Source: Paracoccaceae bacterium (lineage in GTDB: Bacteria > Pseudomonadota > Alphaproteobacteria > Rhodobacterales > Rhodobacteraceae). From it: a DNA stretch of 64,000 nucleotides. How positions within the stretch are numbered: position 1 is the first letter of the stretch; each line of letters begins with the position of its first letter. The position numbers were made by a program, and so were the translations under genes. Shown in pieces: positions 26,660-35,021 of this stretch. The notes beneath the pieces were generated by a model. That model did not search any database, was not told the origin of the DNA, and was given only the letters and a program-made list of their open reading frames with translations. The stretch lies in the NCBI GenBank assembly GCA_016744015.1, contig JADGFD010000011.1:1-64000 (forward strand). Direction: 5' to 3'.

Positions 26660-27648
26660 TTTTGTGGCTTCTGCCGCAGGTTTTGGTTTCGCAAACATGG
26701 GAAGACCAGCAGTTTTTCAATGAAGGCCCATCAAAACAGGTGCTGCGGATCATATCCAGCACCGACACGGCACTATTTGCCCCCATCATTGAAAGCTTTG
26801 TCGCCCAAACTCCCAATATCTCTGTTGAATACCTAGTGACCGGAACGGCAGACATTGATCTTAGATTTAGAGAAAACCCAGAGACCTTTGATCTGGTTAT
26901 TTCCAGTGCAATGGATTTGCAATTCAAAGCCGCGAATGACGGATTGGCGCGCCGATTGCCAAATATTGTGCACCCCGCATGGGCGCAATGGCGACAAAGC
27001 CTATTTGCGTTTACATCAGAGCCGGCGGCCATCGTCATTAATCGTGACGCGTTTGCCGGTCATCCTATTCCCAATACCCGCCAAGAATTAATTCAGGCCA
27101 TGCGGGCTCGCCCAGAGATATTTCGCGGGCGCATCGGCACCTATGACGTGCGCCAATCCGGTTTGGGCTATCTGTTTGCCACCCAAGATGCCCGCGCCTC
27201 GGAAACCTACTGGCGCTTGATGGAGGTTATGGGTGCATTGGAACTGCGTCTTTACTGCTGTTCTGGCGAGATGATTGATGATCTGTCAGATGGCACAATC
27301 GCGGTTGCATACAATGTTTTGGGAAGCTATGCGAAGGCTCGAGTTGAAAGTAAGGACAAGATTCAGGTTGTTTTTCCAGCAGATTTCCCAACAACAATGA
27401 TGCGCACCGCGATGGTTTCCAGCCAAGCACAGCATCCTGAAATAGCCGCCGCATTCATCCAGCATTTGATAACCCTACAATCTTTGGCGAATGAAAAGCC
27501 CTTTCCGTTGCCGCCTCTGAATTCGCAGCTAAACGAAGCCGAACATGCAACCATTGCGCTGGAACCCGCGCTCATGACATTTTTAGACGCACTCAAACGC
27601 CAGAGCTTCCTTGCAGAGTGGGAAGATGCTGTCATCCATAATAACTAG
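26638..27648 (+). CDS. Periplasmic solute-binding protein in the tctDE operon
   Basis: A 336-residue secreted protein (signal MRFIVTLILWLLPQVLVS) of the ABC-type iron/spermidine-like binding class, with LRIISSTDTALFAPIIESF and FDLVISSAMDLQFKAAND. No transporter genes follow, and it is translationally coupled to the sensor kinase, so it may present a ligand to TctE rather than to a permease. The TAG stop is part of the CTAG at which IS5 inserted. Confidence 0.8.
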   Translation: MRFIVTLILWLLPQVLVSQTWEDQQFFNEGPSKQVLRIISSTDTALFAPIIESFVAQTPNISVEYLVTGTADIDLRFRENPETFDLVISSAMDLQFKAANDGLARRLPNIVHPAWAQWRQSLFAFTSEPAAIVINRDAFAGHPIPNTRQELIQAMRARPEIFRGRIGTYDVRQSGLGYLFATQDARASETYWRLMEVMGALELRLYCCSGEMIDDLSDGTIAVAYNVLGSYAKARVESKDKIQVVFPADFPTTMMRTAMVSSQAQHPEIAAAFIQHLITLQSLANEKPFPLPPLNSQLNEAEHATIALEPALMTFLDALKRQSFLAEWEDAVIHNN

Positions 27649-28412
27649 GTATCGGACACATAAAGCTCGCCCCACAGCCTGAATGCAGCCAGTTTAATCA
27701 AATCCATGAAGTTTTGTGATGTTTTTTCGTATCGAGTTGCGATGCGGCGGAATGAACGTTTGATGCGGCCAAAGACGCGTTCGACCAGATTGCGCTGTTT
27801 GTAGGCTTCTGCGTCAAATTCTGTGGGCAGCTTGCAGTTCTTCTTGGATGGAATTACAGCGATTGCACCACGCTCCCAAATCATTTGCCTGATCCAGTCA
27901 GCATCATAAGCACGATCCGCTAAAAGCATTTGGCTGGGTTGCACAGCGTCTAGCAGAATACGGCAAGGCGGTGCATCATGGGCTTCGCTCGGTGTCAGCA
28001 GGAAGCGCAAAGGTAGGCCATGGTCATTCACAAGTGCATGAATTTTCGTACTTAATCCACCTCTTGAGCGCCCCATACATCGACCTGGGTCGTTTTTTTG
28101 AACGTGGCCGCCGCGTGATGCACCCGAACAAAGGTGCCATCGATCATCACTACATCGCCATTATGGGCATCCACCACCGCGTCCATAATCCAGCCCCAGA
28201 TACCAGCATGGCCCATCGGTTAAAACGGTTATAAACCGTGGTATAGGGGCCATAGCGTTCGGGCAAATCCCGCCAAGGGCAGCCCGTCCTTCGAGCATAA
28301 AAATGCCGTTTATGACCCGCCTGTCGTCCACCCGGTTTACCCCGCCGCTCTTGTGCGGCAGTACACATTTGATGAACGGCCACTCCAGTGCGCTCATATC
28401 AAAACGCGACAT
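27645..28412 (-). pseudogene. IS5-family transposase, frame-disrupted
   Basis: Begins MSRFDMSALEWPFIKCVLP and RVDDRRVINGIF. The frame then changes so that ARRTGCPWRDLPERYGPYTT and VYNRFNRW come next, changes again through MDAVVDAHNGDVVMIDGTFV, and changes at an A7 run (28093-28099) into MGRSRGGLSTKIHALVND and VERVFGRIKRSFRRIATRYE. The A7 step may be the normal programmed frameshift of this group; the others look like mutations. The stop codon is supplied by the CTAG target copy. Confidence 0.8.
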
Positions 28413-28487
28413 TTGCCACCCAAACAGATTTTGTCCCAAGTGAAACACAAGCCTCTGTTTAAGTGAAGCTATTTATGGGTTCGATAC
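27649..28487 (-). mobile_element. IS5-family element (IS427-like) with CTAG target duplication
   Basis: Inverted ends GTATCGGAC at 27649 and GTTCGATAC ending at 28487, flanked on both sides by CTAG (27645-27648 and 28488-28491). The 839-bp length and CTAG target fit the IS427 group. The transposase is on the minus strand and is frame-disrupted. Confidence 0.85.
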
Positions 28488-28793
28488 CTAGTTTCTTTTT
28501 AGTCACGTAGTTGTGTTTGTTAATAGATGATTCCCTGTGTTCAGCTATGGGAGCCCTGTATGAAATCACCCTGCCACTTCTCAAAACTAAAACTCCAAAT
28601 ATTCCATGAATACCTTGCCAAACATCTGCCAAATGATTTTGTCGCCAAAATCGCTAAGCGGTGTTACGGTTGCTGCCGTTCGACTCGCCCGTTAAGTTCA
28701 AAATACAAATTCAATAATAATTTTCCTGTATGTCGAAAAATACGATTTCCATACGTCCTTGGGATATGAACAACAAACTTGAAAGGAATTACT
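28488..28793. other. Gap of about 300 bp, nothing recognised
   Basis: AT-rich DNA between the IS5 end and the MAPEG gene. No coding frame with family features was found. It must hold the promoter for 28794-30823, but no clear -35/-10 pair could be assigned. Confidence 0.35.
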
Positions 28794-29186
28794 ATGCTAT
28801 TTGTAAACACGCCAATCTATGCGCTTGTCGTTGCGCTGATCTGGCTCCTTCTTTGGATTCGTGTCACGACGCTGCGGTCTTCGATGGGGCAATCTATTGG
28901 AGATGGCGGTGATCAAACGCTATTGCTGCGTATCCGCCAACATGGAAATTGTGCCGATTGGTCAGCTTTCATCTTGATCCTGATGATCCTAGCCGAAGGA
29001 ATGGGCGCGCCTGCCTTGTTCCTACATGTCTCTGGCGCATTACTTGTGATCGGGCGGATTGCGCACCCCTTTGGCCTAAAAATCGACAACGCAGCCCATC
29101 CGCTACGCTATGTCGGCAATGGCACTAATATTCTCGCAGCACTTAATGCCATGGTCTGCCTTGGCGTCAATATCCTTGGCCTTTGA
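28794..29186 (+). CDS. MAPEG-family membrane protein
   Basis: 130 residues from ATG 28794, with AAGGA upstream. Four hydrophobic helices are seen (LVVALIWLLLWIRVTTL, WSAFILILMILAEGMGAPAL, LHVSGALLVIGRIAHPFGL, LAALNAMVCLGVNILGL). RIRQHGNCADWSAF is the conserved MAPEG loop. Members are glutathione-dependent transferases or peroxidases in the membrane. It is first in a likely operon with the YCII protein and ECF42 sigma factor. Confidence 0.82.
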   Translation: MLFVNTPIYALVVALIWLLLWIRVTTLRSSMGQSIGDGGDQTLLLRIRQHGNCADWSAFILILMILAEGMGAPALFLHVSGALLVIGRIAHPFGLKIDNAAHPLRYVGNGTNILAALNAMVCLGVNILGL

Positions 29187-29216
29187 ACCCGGCAAAAACA
29201 TGAAAGAACCTATCCA

Positions 29217-29576
29217 ATGAAATACATGCTTTTAATCTACAATAATCCCGCTCAGGAACCGAGCTATGGCACACCCGAATTCGACGCGATGATGTCAGGG
29301 TTCTTTGCTGCCAATGAAAAGATGAAGGCCGATGGCGTGTTGTGCGATGGCGAAGGACTGCAAGGGATCGAGACAGCAACCTCGCTGCGCGTCAAATCTG
29401 GTAAGGTGGAGACGATGGATGGTCCATTCGCCGAAACCCGCGAGCATCTTGGGGGGTATTATGTCATTGACGTGCCCGATTTGGATGCGGCGCTCAAATA
29501 TGCGGCCCTGATTCCATCGGCAAAATTTGGCACCATCGAAGTACGTCCTTTGATGGACTATAATCCGGCAGGGTAA
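29217..29576 (+). CDS. YCII-related (DGPF) protein
   Basis: A 119-residue protein, MKYMLLIYNNPAQEPSYGTP to the end, with the name motif DGPFAETREHLGGYYVIDVP. DGPF proteins are the conserved partners of ECF42 sigma factors, and here the sigma gene starts 3 bp after the stop. The function may be in sensing or detoxification; it is not established. Confidence 0.88.
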   Translation: MKYMLLIYNNPAQEPSYGTPEFDAMMSGFFAANEKMKADGVLCDGEGLQGIETATSLRVKSGKVETMDGPFAETREHLGGYYVIDVPDLDAALKYAALIPSAKFGTIEVRPLMDYNPAG

Positions 29577-29578
29577 AC

Positions 29579-30823
29579 ATGAAGAATGCCGCCCCCAAAG
29601 CCATCGCTGTGAGCCATGTCATTGATGATGTGATGCGCGGCGATCGGGGGCGGTTGTTGGCTGGGCTGATCTCACGCTTGCGCGATTTTCAATTGGCGGA
29701 GGACGCGCTGCAAGAAGCTTCAATTTCGGCCCTCAAGCATTGGGGGCGCGCCGGTGTTCCCCATGACCCTGTTGCCTGGCTGATGAAGGTGGGCCTGAAC
29801 AAGGGTATCGACATCATTCGGGTGCGACAGCGAGAAGCGCGGAAATCGGATGATCTTGCAGCGGTTTCTCTGAGCCATCGTGAAAACGATACCCCCGACA
29901 CGATCCCAGACGAGCGGTTGCGCCTCATTTTCACCTGCTGCCATCCGGCGCTAGAGGAGAAATCCCGCGTTGCTTTGACACTGCGCACGGTGTGTAATCT
30001 GACGACCCGCAAGATCGCAGCGGCCTTTCTCGATAGCGAAAAAACAATGGGGCAACGCCTTTCGCGGGCGAAAGCAAAGATCAGAGCCAAAGGCATCGGT
30101 TTTTTTGTGCCTGAGCCGGATCAATGGCCAGATCGGCTCGGTACGGTCCTATCGACCCTCTACCTCATTTTCACGACGGGCTATATTAACGAGGACGTCG
30201 GGCCACGCGGCCTCTGCCAAGAGGGCATTTTTCTTGTGCGGCTTTTGCGCCACCTCCACGCAGGTGAACCCGAGATCGAGGGCGCGCTTGCTCTTATGTT
30301 ACTGACTGAAGCGAGACGACCCGCACGCATTGATGCAGACGGGGCGATGGTGCCTATTGAAGAGCAGGACCAAAAGCTTTGGCGAAGTGACTACATTGCA
30401 GAAGCACAGGACCTTCTTGAAAAGGCCATTAAACAAAGACAACCCGGCCCTTTCCAAATCAAAGCCGCAATTGCAGACTGTCACATAATGCGGCCCAAAC
30501 CCGATTGGCGGCAAATGTCCTTGCTCTACCAATCTCTCTGGGCCTTCGAGCCCACACCCGTCATCGCCTTGAACTGGGCAGTGGTCATTTGTGAAGCAGG
30601 GCACGCCGAACTTGCTTTGCGAAAGCTAAATGAGCTGCAAAGAGACCTTCACGATTTTCAGCCTTGGTACGCCGCGCAGGCGCATATCCTTGAGAAACTT
30701 GGGCAGCCCCTTGAAGCGCGCTCCGCCTATGAAGATGCGATCCTACGAGCCCCAAATTGCGCATCTCGAAAATTCTTGACCCGTAAACTGGAAAGTTTGA
30801 AGTCAACGCACCTTGGAAGCTAA
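29579..30823 (+). CDS. ECF42-type sigma factor with C-terminal TPR-like extension
   Basis: 414 residues, about twice a normal ECF sigma. Sigma region 2 (LISRLRDFQLAEDALQEASI) and region 4 (TLRTVCNLTTRKIAAAFLDS, MGQRLSRAKAKIRAKG) are followed by the DUF6596-type extension with LYLIFTTGYINEDVG and TPR-like helices ending FLTRKLESLK. It directs RNA polymerase to a small regulon, usually including its DGPF partner. No anti-sigma factor is adjacent, as is usual for this group; the extension is thought to do the regulation. Confidence 0.9.
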   Translation: MKNAAPKAIAVSHVIDDVMRGDRGRLLAGLISRLRDFQLAEDALQEASISALKHWGRAGVPHDPVAWLMKVGLNKGIDIIRVRQREARKSDDLAAVSLSHRENDTPDTIPDERLRLIFTCCHPALEEKSRVALTLRTVCNLTTRKIAAAFLDSEKTMGQRLSRAKAKIRAKGIGFFVPEPDQWPDRLGTVLSTLYLIFTTGYINEDVGPRGLCQEGIFLVRLLRHLHAGEPEIEGALALMLLTEARRPARIDADGAMVPIEEQDQKLWRSDYIAEAQDLLEKAIKQRQPGPFQIKAAIADCHIMRPKPDWRQMSLLYQSLWAFEPTPVIALNWAVVICEAGHAELALRKLNELQRDLHDFQPWYAAQAHILEKLGQPLEARSAYEDAILRAPNCASRKFLTRKLESLKSTHLGS

Positions 30824-31004
30824 ATCCATCCGCTGTGTCGGTTTGCGTCACGACACCTTGCGCCTGCAGCGCAGGACTGCAAACCACCCTTTTGTTTGGG
30901 ACGTCCACTTAACTCTACAAAGTACACTACTGCGCTTAGCTGCCGTTGGTGGGCTGGTAATCCCCCGAAAAATGGTTGTGTTGAAGACTATGGCCAGTGG
31001 ATAT

Positions 31005-31376
31005 TCACCTTGCTGCGATGAGGGCGGGGACAAGGTTCCAGTTGGCAGCGTAGCTGTTGTCGGTTTTATCGTAACGCGTTGCGATGCCACGAAATTCCTT
31101 GATCCTAGTGAAGTCGTTTTCAACCAAATGCCACCCACAATAGGCCCCCTCATCGTATTCCCGCTGCACAACCCGGTTTGATTTGGGTGGGATAACGGCG
31201 GTTGCGCCCCGATTGTCCAACGCCTCCAGCAGCCAGTTTGCGTCAAACGCTTTGTCCGCCAGCAAAGCGGCGAATGACACGCCCTTGATCAGCGGTGCCA
31301 CGCCCTTCATATCGTGCTCCTGTCCCGGCAGGAGCAGGAAACGCACAAGGTTGCCAAGCGCGTCCACCAGCGCCAC
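31005..31376 (-). pseudogene. IS5-family transposase C-terminal fragment
   Basis: Reads ALVDALGNLVRFLLLPGQEH, LLADKAFDANWLLEALDNRG and IKEFRGIATRYDKTDNSYAA, the C-terminal DDE part of an IS5 transposase different from that at 27649. The N-terminal half is absent: homology stops at 31376, next to the Tn3-type terminal repeat at 31381. Confidence 0.8.
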
Positions 31377-31453
31377 GCTGGCGTCATCGCAAGGTTTGTT
31401 CGCTGAGTAACGCTAAGGAGGAATATTTAGAGAACTTGGTTGATTTTTCACCT

Positions 31454-31649
31454 TTACCCCCATTTTCTCGCGTAGCTGATGGGCAGTGGGCACTCCTTTG
31501 AGCGTTCAGCGGCCCCAGAATCCCAGACATAATCGCTATGGGTCCATCCCAAGGGTGAGACATGCTTTAGCAGGCTTGGGTCCGGCAGTTTAGCCGCTCG
31601 CCGCAAATGGTCGGCCGCTTTGTTCAAGTACATTGTGTTCCACTGATAT
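31454..31649 (-). pseudogene. tnpA: Tn3-family transposase TnpA, C-terminal fragment
   Basis: The minus-strand frame reads WNTMYLNKAADHLRRAAKLP, then LLKHVSPLGWTHSDYVWDSG, and ends in TAA at 31454. These are the WNTxYL and LSPLGWxH blocks at the end of Tn3 transposases. The rest of the gene is replaced by the IS6 element starting at 31648. Confidence 0.7.
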
Positions 31650-32418
31650 TGCCAAGTTGTTTATCGTGGTTTTCGATTTGTCTACCGGCCGCGTTCAGGT
31701 TGCCATTTCAGGGGTGTAGTCTTTCCACAGGCTGAAAGCGTTGTTGCGGGCATGGCGATATGCAGTTGCAGTGCGTTGATAGCGGCGTGGGCGGAGGATC
31801 AGGTTCATTTGGCCGTGCGCAGATAGAAATCTCTGCGCCTGCCGGTGTGGCTTGAACCGGCCAGATATCTTCTCTCGTTTGCGGGTCGGCCTGTGTGACA
31901 CTTCGATGCATTATTCAGACCTTTGTGGGCGCGATCGCTGACAGGTCTAATGTAGCTGCGTAACTTATCAGTGATGACAACCCTCGGCTGGCCAAACTGA
32001 GCGATCAACCGCTGAAAGAACCGCTTTGCCGCCTTTGCATTTTGCTGCGTCTGGACGAGCACGTCGCCGTTTGCGTCGATGGCCCGCCACAACCAATGCT
32101 TCTTGCCACGGATCGTGATGACGACTTTGCCCAAATGCCACTTATCGTTTGGTCCTGGACGGTCCCGGCGGATGCACTGAGTGAAATGCCGGCCAAAGCG
32201 ATTGACCCACAGACGGATTGCCTCTCAACTGACAATGACACCTCGCTCCGCCAGCAGGCCCTCAACCTCTGCCGTATCCAGGGCGAAGCGATGGTAGACC
32301 CAAACCGCATAGGCGATGATCTCTCGGGGAGAGCGAAAGCCTTTTAAACCCGGAAAACCGGTCGGTATACTCATAAGTAGCCTATAAAGCCTTCACGCAG
32401 CACCAACAACTTGGCAAT
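31648..32418 (-). mobile_element. IS6-family element inside the Tn3 remnant
   Basis: Ends ATTGCCAAGTTGTT (31648) and AACAACTTGGCAAT (to 32418) are inverted repeats. The 771-bp length is right for IS6. The transposase inside is inactive. A shorter copy of the same element lies at 37599-38048 in the other orientation. Confidence 0.82.
31695..32374 (-). pseudogene. IS6-family transposase, inactive
   Basis: From the ATG at 32374 it reads GFRSPREIIAYAVWVYHRFA and LLAERGVIVS, then a stop in place of the expected Tyr/His before EAIRLWVNRFG. The usual WHMDE at the first catalytic Asp reads WHLGK, so that residue is lost. After KRFFQRLIAQFGQPRVVITD and HKGLNN a frameshift leads to SHRPTRKREKISGRF and the end EMAT. 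Confidence 0.8.
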
Positions 32419-32453
32419 GCCCCCTTTTGGGGGCCGCTCAATGACCGTCCCTA

Positions 32454-33043
32454 ATGCGAACGGTAAAAAAGACAAACCAAATGACCGGAACCGGCGCTAT
32501 CCTCGGCTCTGCCTGCGTCTCGACATCCGAGCAAAATACATCGACTCAAACCGAACGCCTGAAATCGGCCGGAGTCATATGTGTTTTTGAGGATGCCATC
32601 TCGGGCAAAAAGTTTGAACGCCCTGAGATAGCAAGCTTGATAGACTTTGCATGCCAGGGGGATTGCCTCTGCGTCATCCGCCTTGATCGCCTTGGCCAGT
32701 CCCTAAAGAAATTGCTAGAAACGGTTGAGGATCTGAAATCACGCGGCATCAACTTGATCAGCCTTGAGGAAAAGCTCGATACATCAAGCGCTGCGGTCGA
32801 ACTGGTGTTCCATGTCTTTGGAGCCATCGCCCATTTCGAGCGACGTTTGATTTCCGAACGCACCCGCGATGGCATCGCCGCCGCCCGAAAACGCGGCAAA
32901 AAACCGAGGCGGCCAAGGCTGGACACTGAAACCGCTCGGCATTACAGAAACTTTTCAAAGCAGGAATGACCTCTGGAATGGTGGCAAAACAGCTTGGTAT
33001 AGGCAGATCAACTGCTTACAGGCTAATAAAGGCTTCAGGTTAA
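32454..33043 (+). pseudogene. tnpR: Tn3-type serine resolvase TnpR, frameshifted
   Basis: The catalytic block reads ACVSTSEQNTSTQTERL; the usual ARVS arginine is replaced by Cys. LDRLGQSLKKLLETVEDLKS, FHVFGAIAHFERRLISERTR and DGIAAARKRGKKPRRPRL follow. Near 32935 the frame shifts, and the C-terminal helix-turn-helix (LFKAGMTSGMVAKQLGIG, RSTAYRLIKASG) lies in another frame, ending at 33043. It faces the right-hand terminal repeat. Confidence 0.82.
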
Positions 33044-33120
33044 TCAGTCATATCCACTGAATGTTCTTCCTTAGCGTTACTCAGCGAACAAACCTTGCGA
33101 TGACGCCTAATAAGTTCCTT

Positions 33121-33888
33121 TTACAAGCTTGCGGCAACGGTCAGGAGGCCGCTTTGGGTTTTTTGGATGTCAATGTTGACACCGTAGGTTTCCGCTAGCT
33201 CGGGTGAGGAAAGGACATCCTCTGGCTTGCCTGAAAGAAGGATGCGGCCTTCGCGCATGAGCACCACATGGTCTGCAAAGCGCGCTGCGAGGTTCAAATC
33301 ATGCAGCGCGACAATTGCAACAACACCCCGCGCGTGGGTTTCTTCGCGCACAATGGTCATAATTTCGAGCTGGTGGCGCAGGTCAAGCGCCGAGGTTGGC
33401 TCATCCAGCAAAAACAGCGCCGGATTGCGCACAATAGCTTGCGCGATGGACACGATCTGCTGTTGTCCGCCCGATAGGTCTCCAACATAAAATTCGGAAA
33501 GATGGCTGATTTTCAGCTTTTCCAAAATGCTGGCCACCGCGCCGACATCATTGTCAGACACCCGTTTGCCGCCCAGATTTTTGCGGGCTAAAAGCACCAC
33601 GTCAAACACCGTTAGCGCGGCGTTGCTGGAAAACAGCTGTGGCATATAGCACACATTCCGGTTCCATTCACTGCGCTTGGCGTCGGCTTTATCTGCGCCA
33701 CTAACACTGATTTTCGCGCCGTTGGTTTTAAGCAGCCCCGCCACGCATTTGAAAAACGTAGACTTGCCGGTGGCGTTTGGCCCAATTAGCGCCGTTACTT
33801 GACCGGGCAAAAACCCGTTTACGCTAATATCATGCAAAACCGGCTTATTCGCATAAGAAAAATCGAGATTTTCAATGGCTAATGTCAT
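33121..33888 (-). CDS. Siderophore/heme-type ABC importer, ATPase (FecE-like)
   Basis: 255 residues. Walker A GPNATGKST (36-44), signature LSGGQQQ, Walker B ALFLLDEPTSALDLR and the H-loop ALHDLNLAARFADHV are present. It belongs to the FecE/FepC group and drives uptake of a ferric siderophore or corrinoid-like ligand. It overlaps the permease gene by 4 bp and is the last gene of the operon, ending 15 bp from the Tn3 remnant. Confidence 0.92.
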   Translation of the reverse strand: MTLAIENLDFSYANKPVLHDISVNGFLPGQVTALIGPNATGKSTFFKCVAGLLKTNGAKISVSGADKADAKRSEWNRNVCYMPQLFSSNAALTVFDVVLLARKNLGGKRVSDNDVGAVASILEKLKISHLSEFYVGDLSGGQQQIVSIAQAIVRNPALFLLDEPTSALDLRHQLEIMTIVREETHARGVVAIVALHDLNLAARFADHVVLMREGRILLSGKPEDVLSSPELAETYGVNIDIQKTQSGLLTVAASL

Positions 33889-34952
33889 GACCAGCTCCTG
33901 CGGCGCACGGCCAGTATGAGGCTAAGGAAAAACGGAATGCCGATCAGCGAGGTGATGATCCCGATGGGGTAAATCACCCCCGGTGTGATGGATTTGCTAA
34001 CGATTGAGGTGAGCGACATAATAAGCCCCCCGGCAAACGCCGATAGTGGCAGGAAGTAGCGTTGGTCTTCCCCCACGATCATCCGAGCTATATGCGGGCC
34101 AACCAGCCCAACAAACGCAACCGTGCCCACAAACGAAACGGCGGTAGCGGCCAGCAGCGATATGCCGATCAACATTTCAATGCGCAGGCGTTTGACATTC
34201 ACCCCAAGGCTCGCGGCCTTATCATCGCCCATGCGCAGCGCGGTCAAAGACCAGTTGCGGTTGATGAAAAACGGTACGATCACCGCCAGCACCATCGAGG
34301 CAATGGCGATTTTATCCCAGCTTGCACGGCTAAGGGACCCCATCATCCAAAACACAATCTGGCCCAGCTGGTTTTCCGAGGCCCCGTATTGCATCATCGC
34401 CAGCAACGCGTTGAAGGTAAACATCATGGCGATGCCAACCAGCACCATGGTTTCGGCGGTCACGCCGCGCACTTTTGTAAAGGCATAGAGCATCAAGGAG
34501 GCGATGATCGACATGGCAAACGCGTTGGCCATCACCAGATATTGCCCGGCACCCGGAATGATATTGAACTGCAATACAATCGCCAGCGCCGCGCCAAAGG
34601 CGGCTGCAGATGAGATGCCAAGCGTAAACGGGTCAGCCAGCGGGTTGTTTAAAATGGTCTGCATTTCGGCCCCTGCAAGGCCCAACATGGCACCAACGAG
34701 TATGGCCAGAATGGCAATCGGCAGGCGCAAATCCCAGACAATCACATCGGTGCGCACCCCTTGGCTGCCCGGCTCAATGATCGCTTTCATGGCGTCAACA
34801 AAGCTAAGGCTGCTTGGCCCCCAAGATACATCAACAATCAAGGACGCCAGTAAAACAACAAATCCCATCGTCATCATAACCATACGTTTTTTTGTACGCT
34901 GGCGGTATTTTTGTGCGGTTTCCATCTTTAATTCTGACACGGTATCGGTCAT
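33885..34952 (-). CDS. Siderophore-type ABC importer permease (FecCD family)
   Basis: 355 residues, with about 10 hydrophobic segments. Family blocks are LRLPIAILAILVGAMLGLAG, TILNNPLADPFTLGISSAAA and FVGLVGPHIARMIVGED. A single permease gene implies a homodimer channel. It sits between the binding-protein gene (70 bp upstream) and the ATPase gene (4-bp overlap). Confidence 0.92.
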   Translation of the reverse strand: MTDTVSELKMETAQKYRQRTKKRMVMMTMGFVVLLASLIVDVSWGPSSLSFVDAMKAIIEPGSQGVRTDVIVWDLRLPIAILAILVGAMLGLAGAEMQTILNNPLADPFTLGISSAAAFGAALAIVLQFNIIPGAGQYLVMANAFAMSIIASLMLYAFTKVRGVTAETMVLVGIAMMFTFNALLAMMQYGASENQLGQIVFWMMGSLSRASWDKIAIASMVLAVIVPFFINRNWSLTALRMGDDKAASLGVNVKRLRIEMLIGISLLAATAVSFVGTVAFVGLVGPHIARMIVGEDQRYFLPLSAFAGGLIMSLTSIVSKSITPGVIYPIGIITSLIGIPFFLSLILAVRRRSWS

Positions 34953-35021
34953 CGGTTTTCCAGTTTTAAAAAATGTGAAAAATCACGGCAGGCGCATATG
35001 GCCTGCCGTAAAAAGGAGCGT

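Larger units (their letters stand above)
31381..33106. mobile_element. Tn3-family transposon remnant, tnpA mostly lost
   Basis: 46-bp inverted repeats at 31381-31426 and 33061-33106 differ at two positions. Their inner part GTAACGCTAAG resembles the inner end of Tn3-type terminal repeats. Inside are a tnpA 3' fragment pointing to the left end, an IS6 element and a resolvase pseudogene pointing to the right end, which is Tn3 organisation. No 5-bp target duplication is seen at the ends, so neighbouring DNA has rearranged. Confidence 0.75.
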
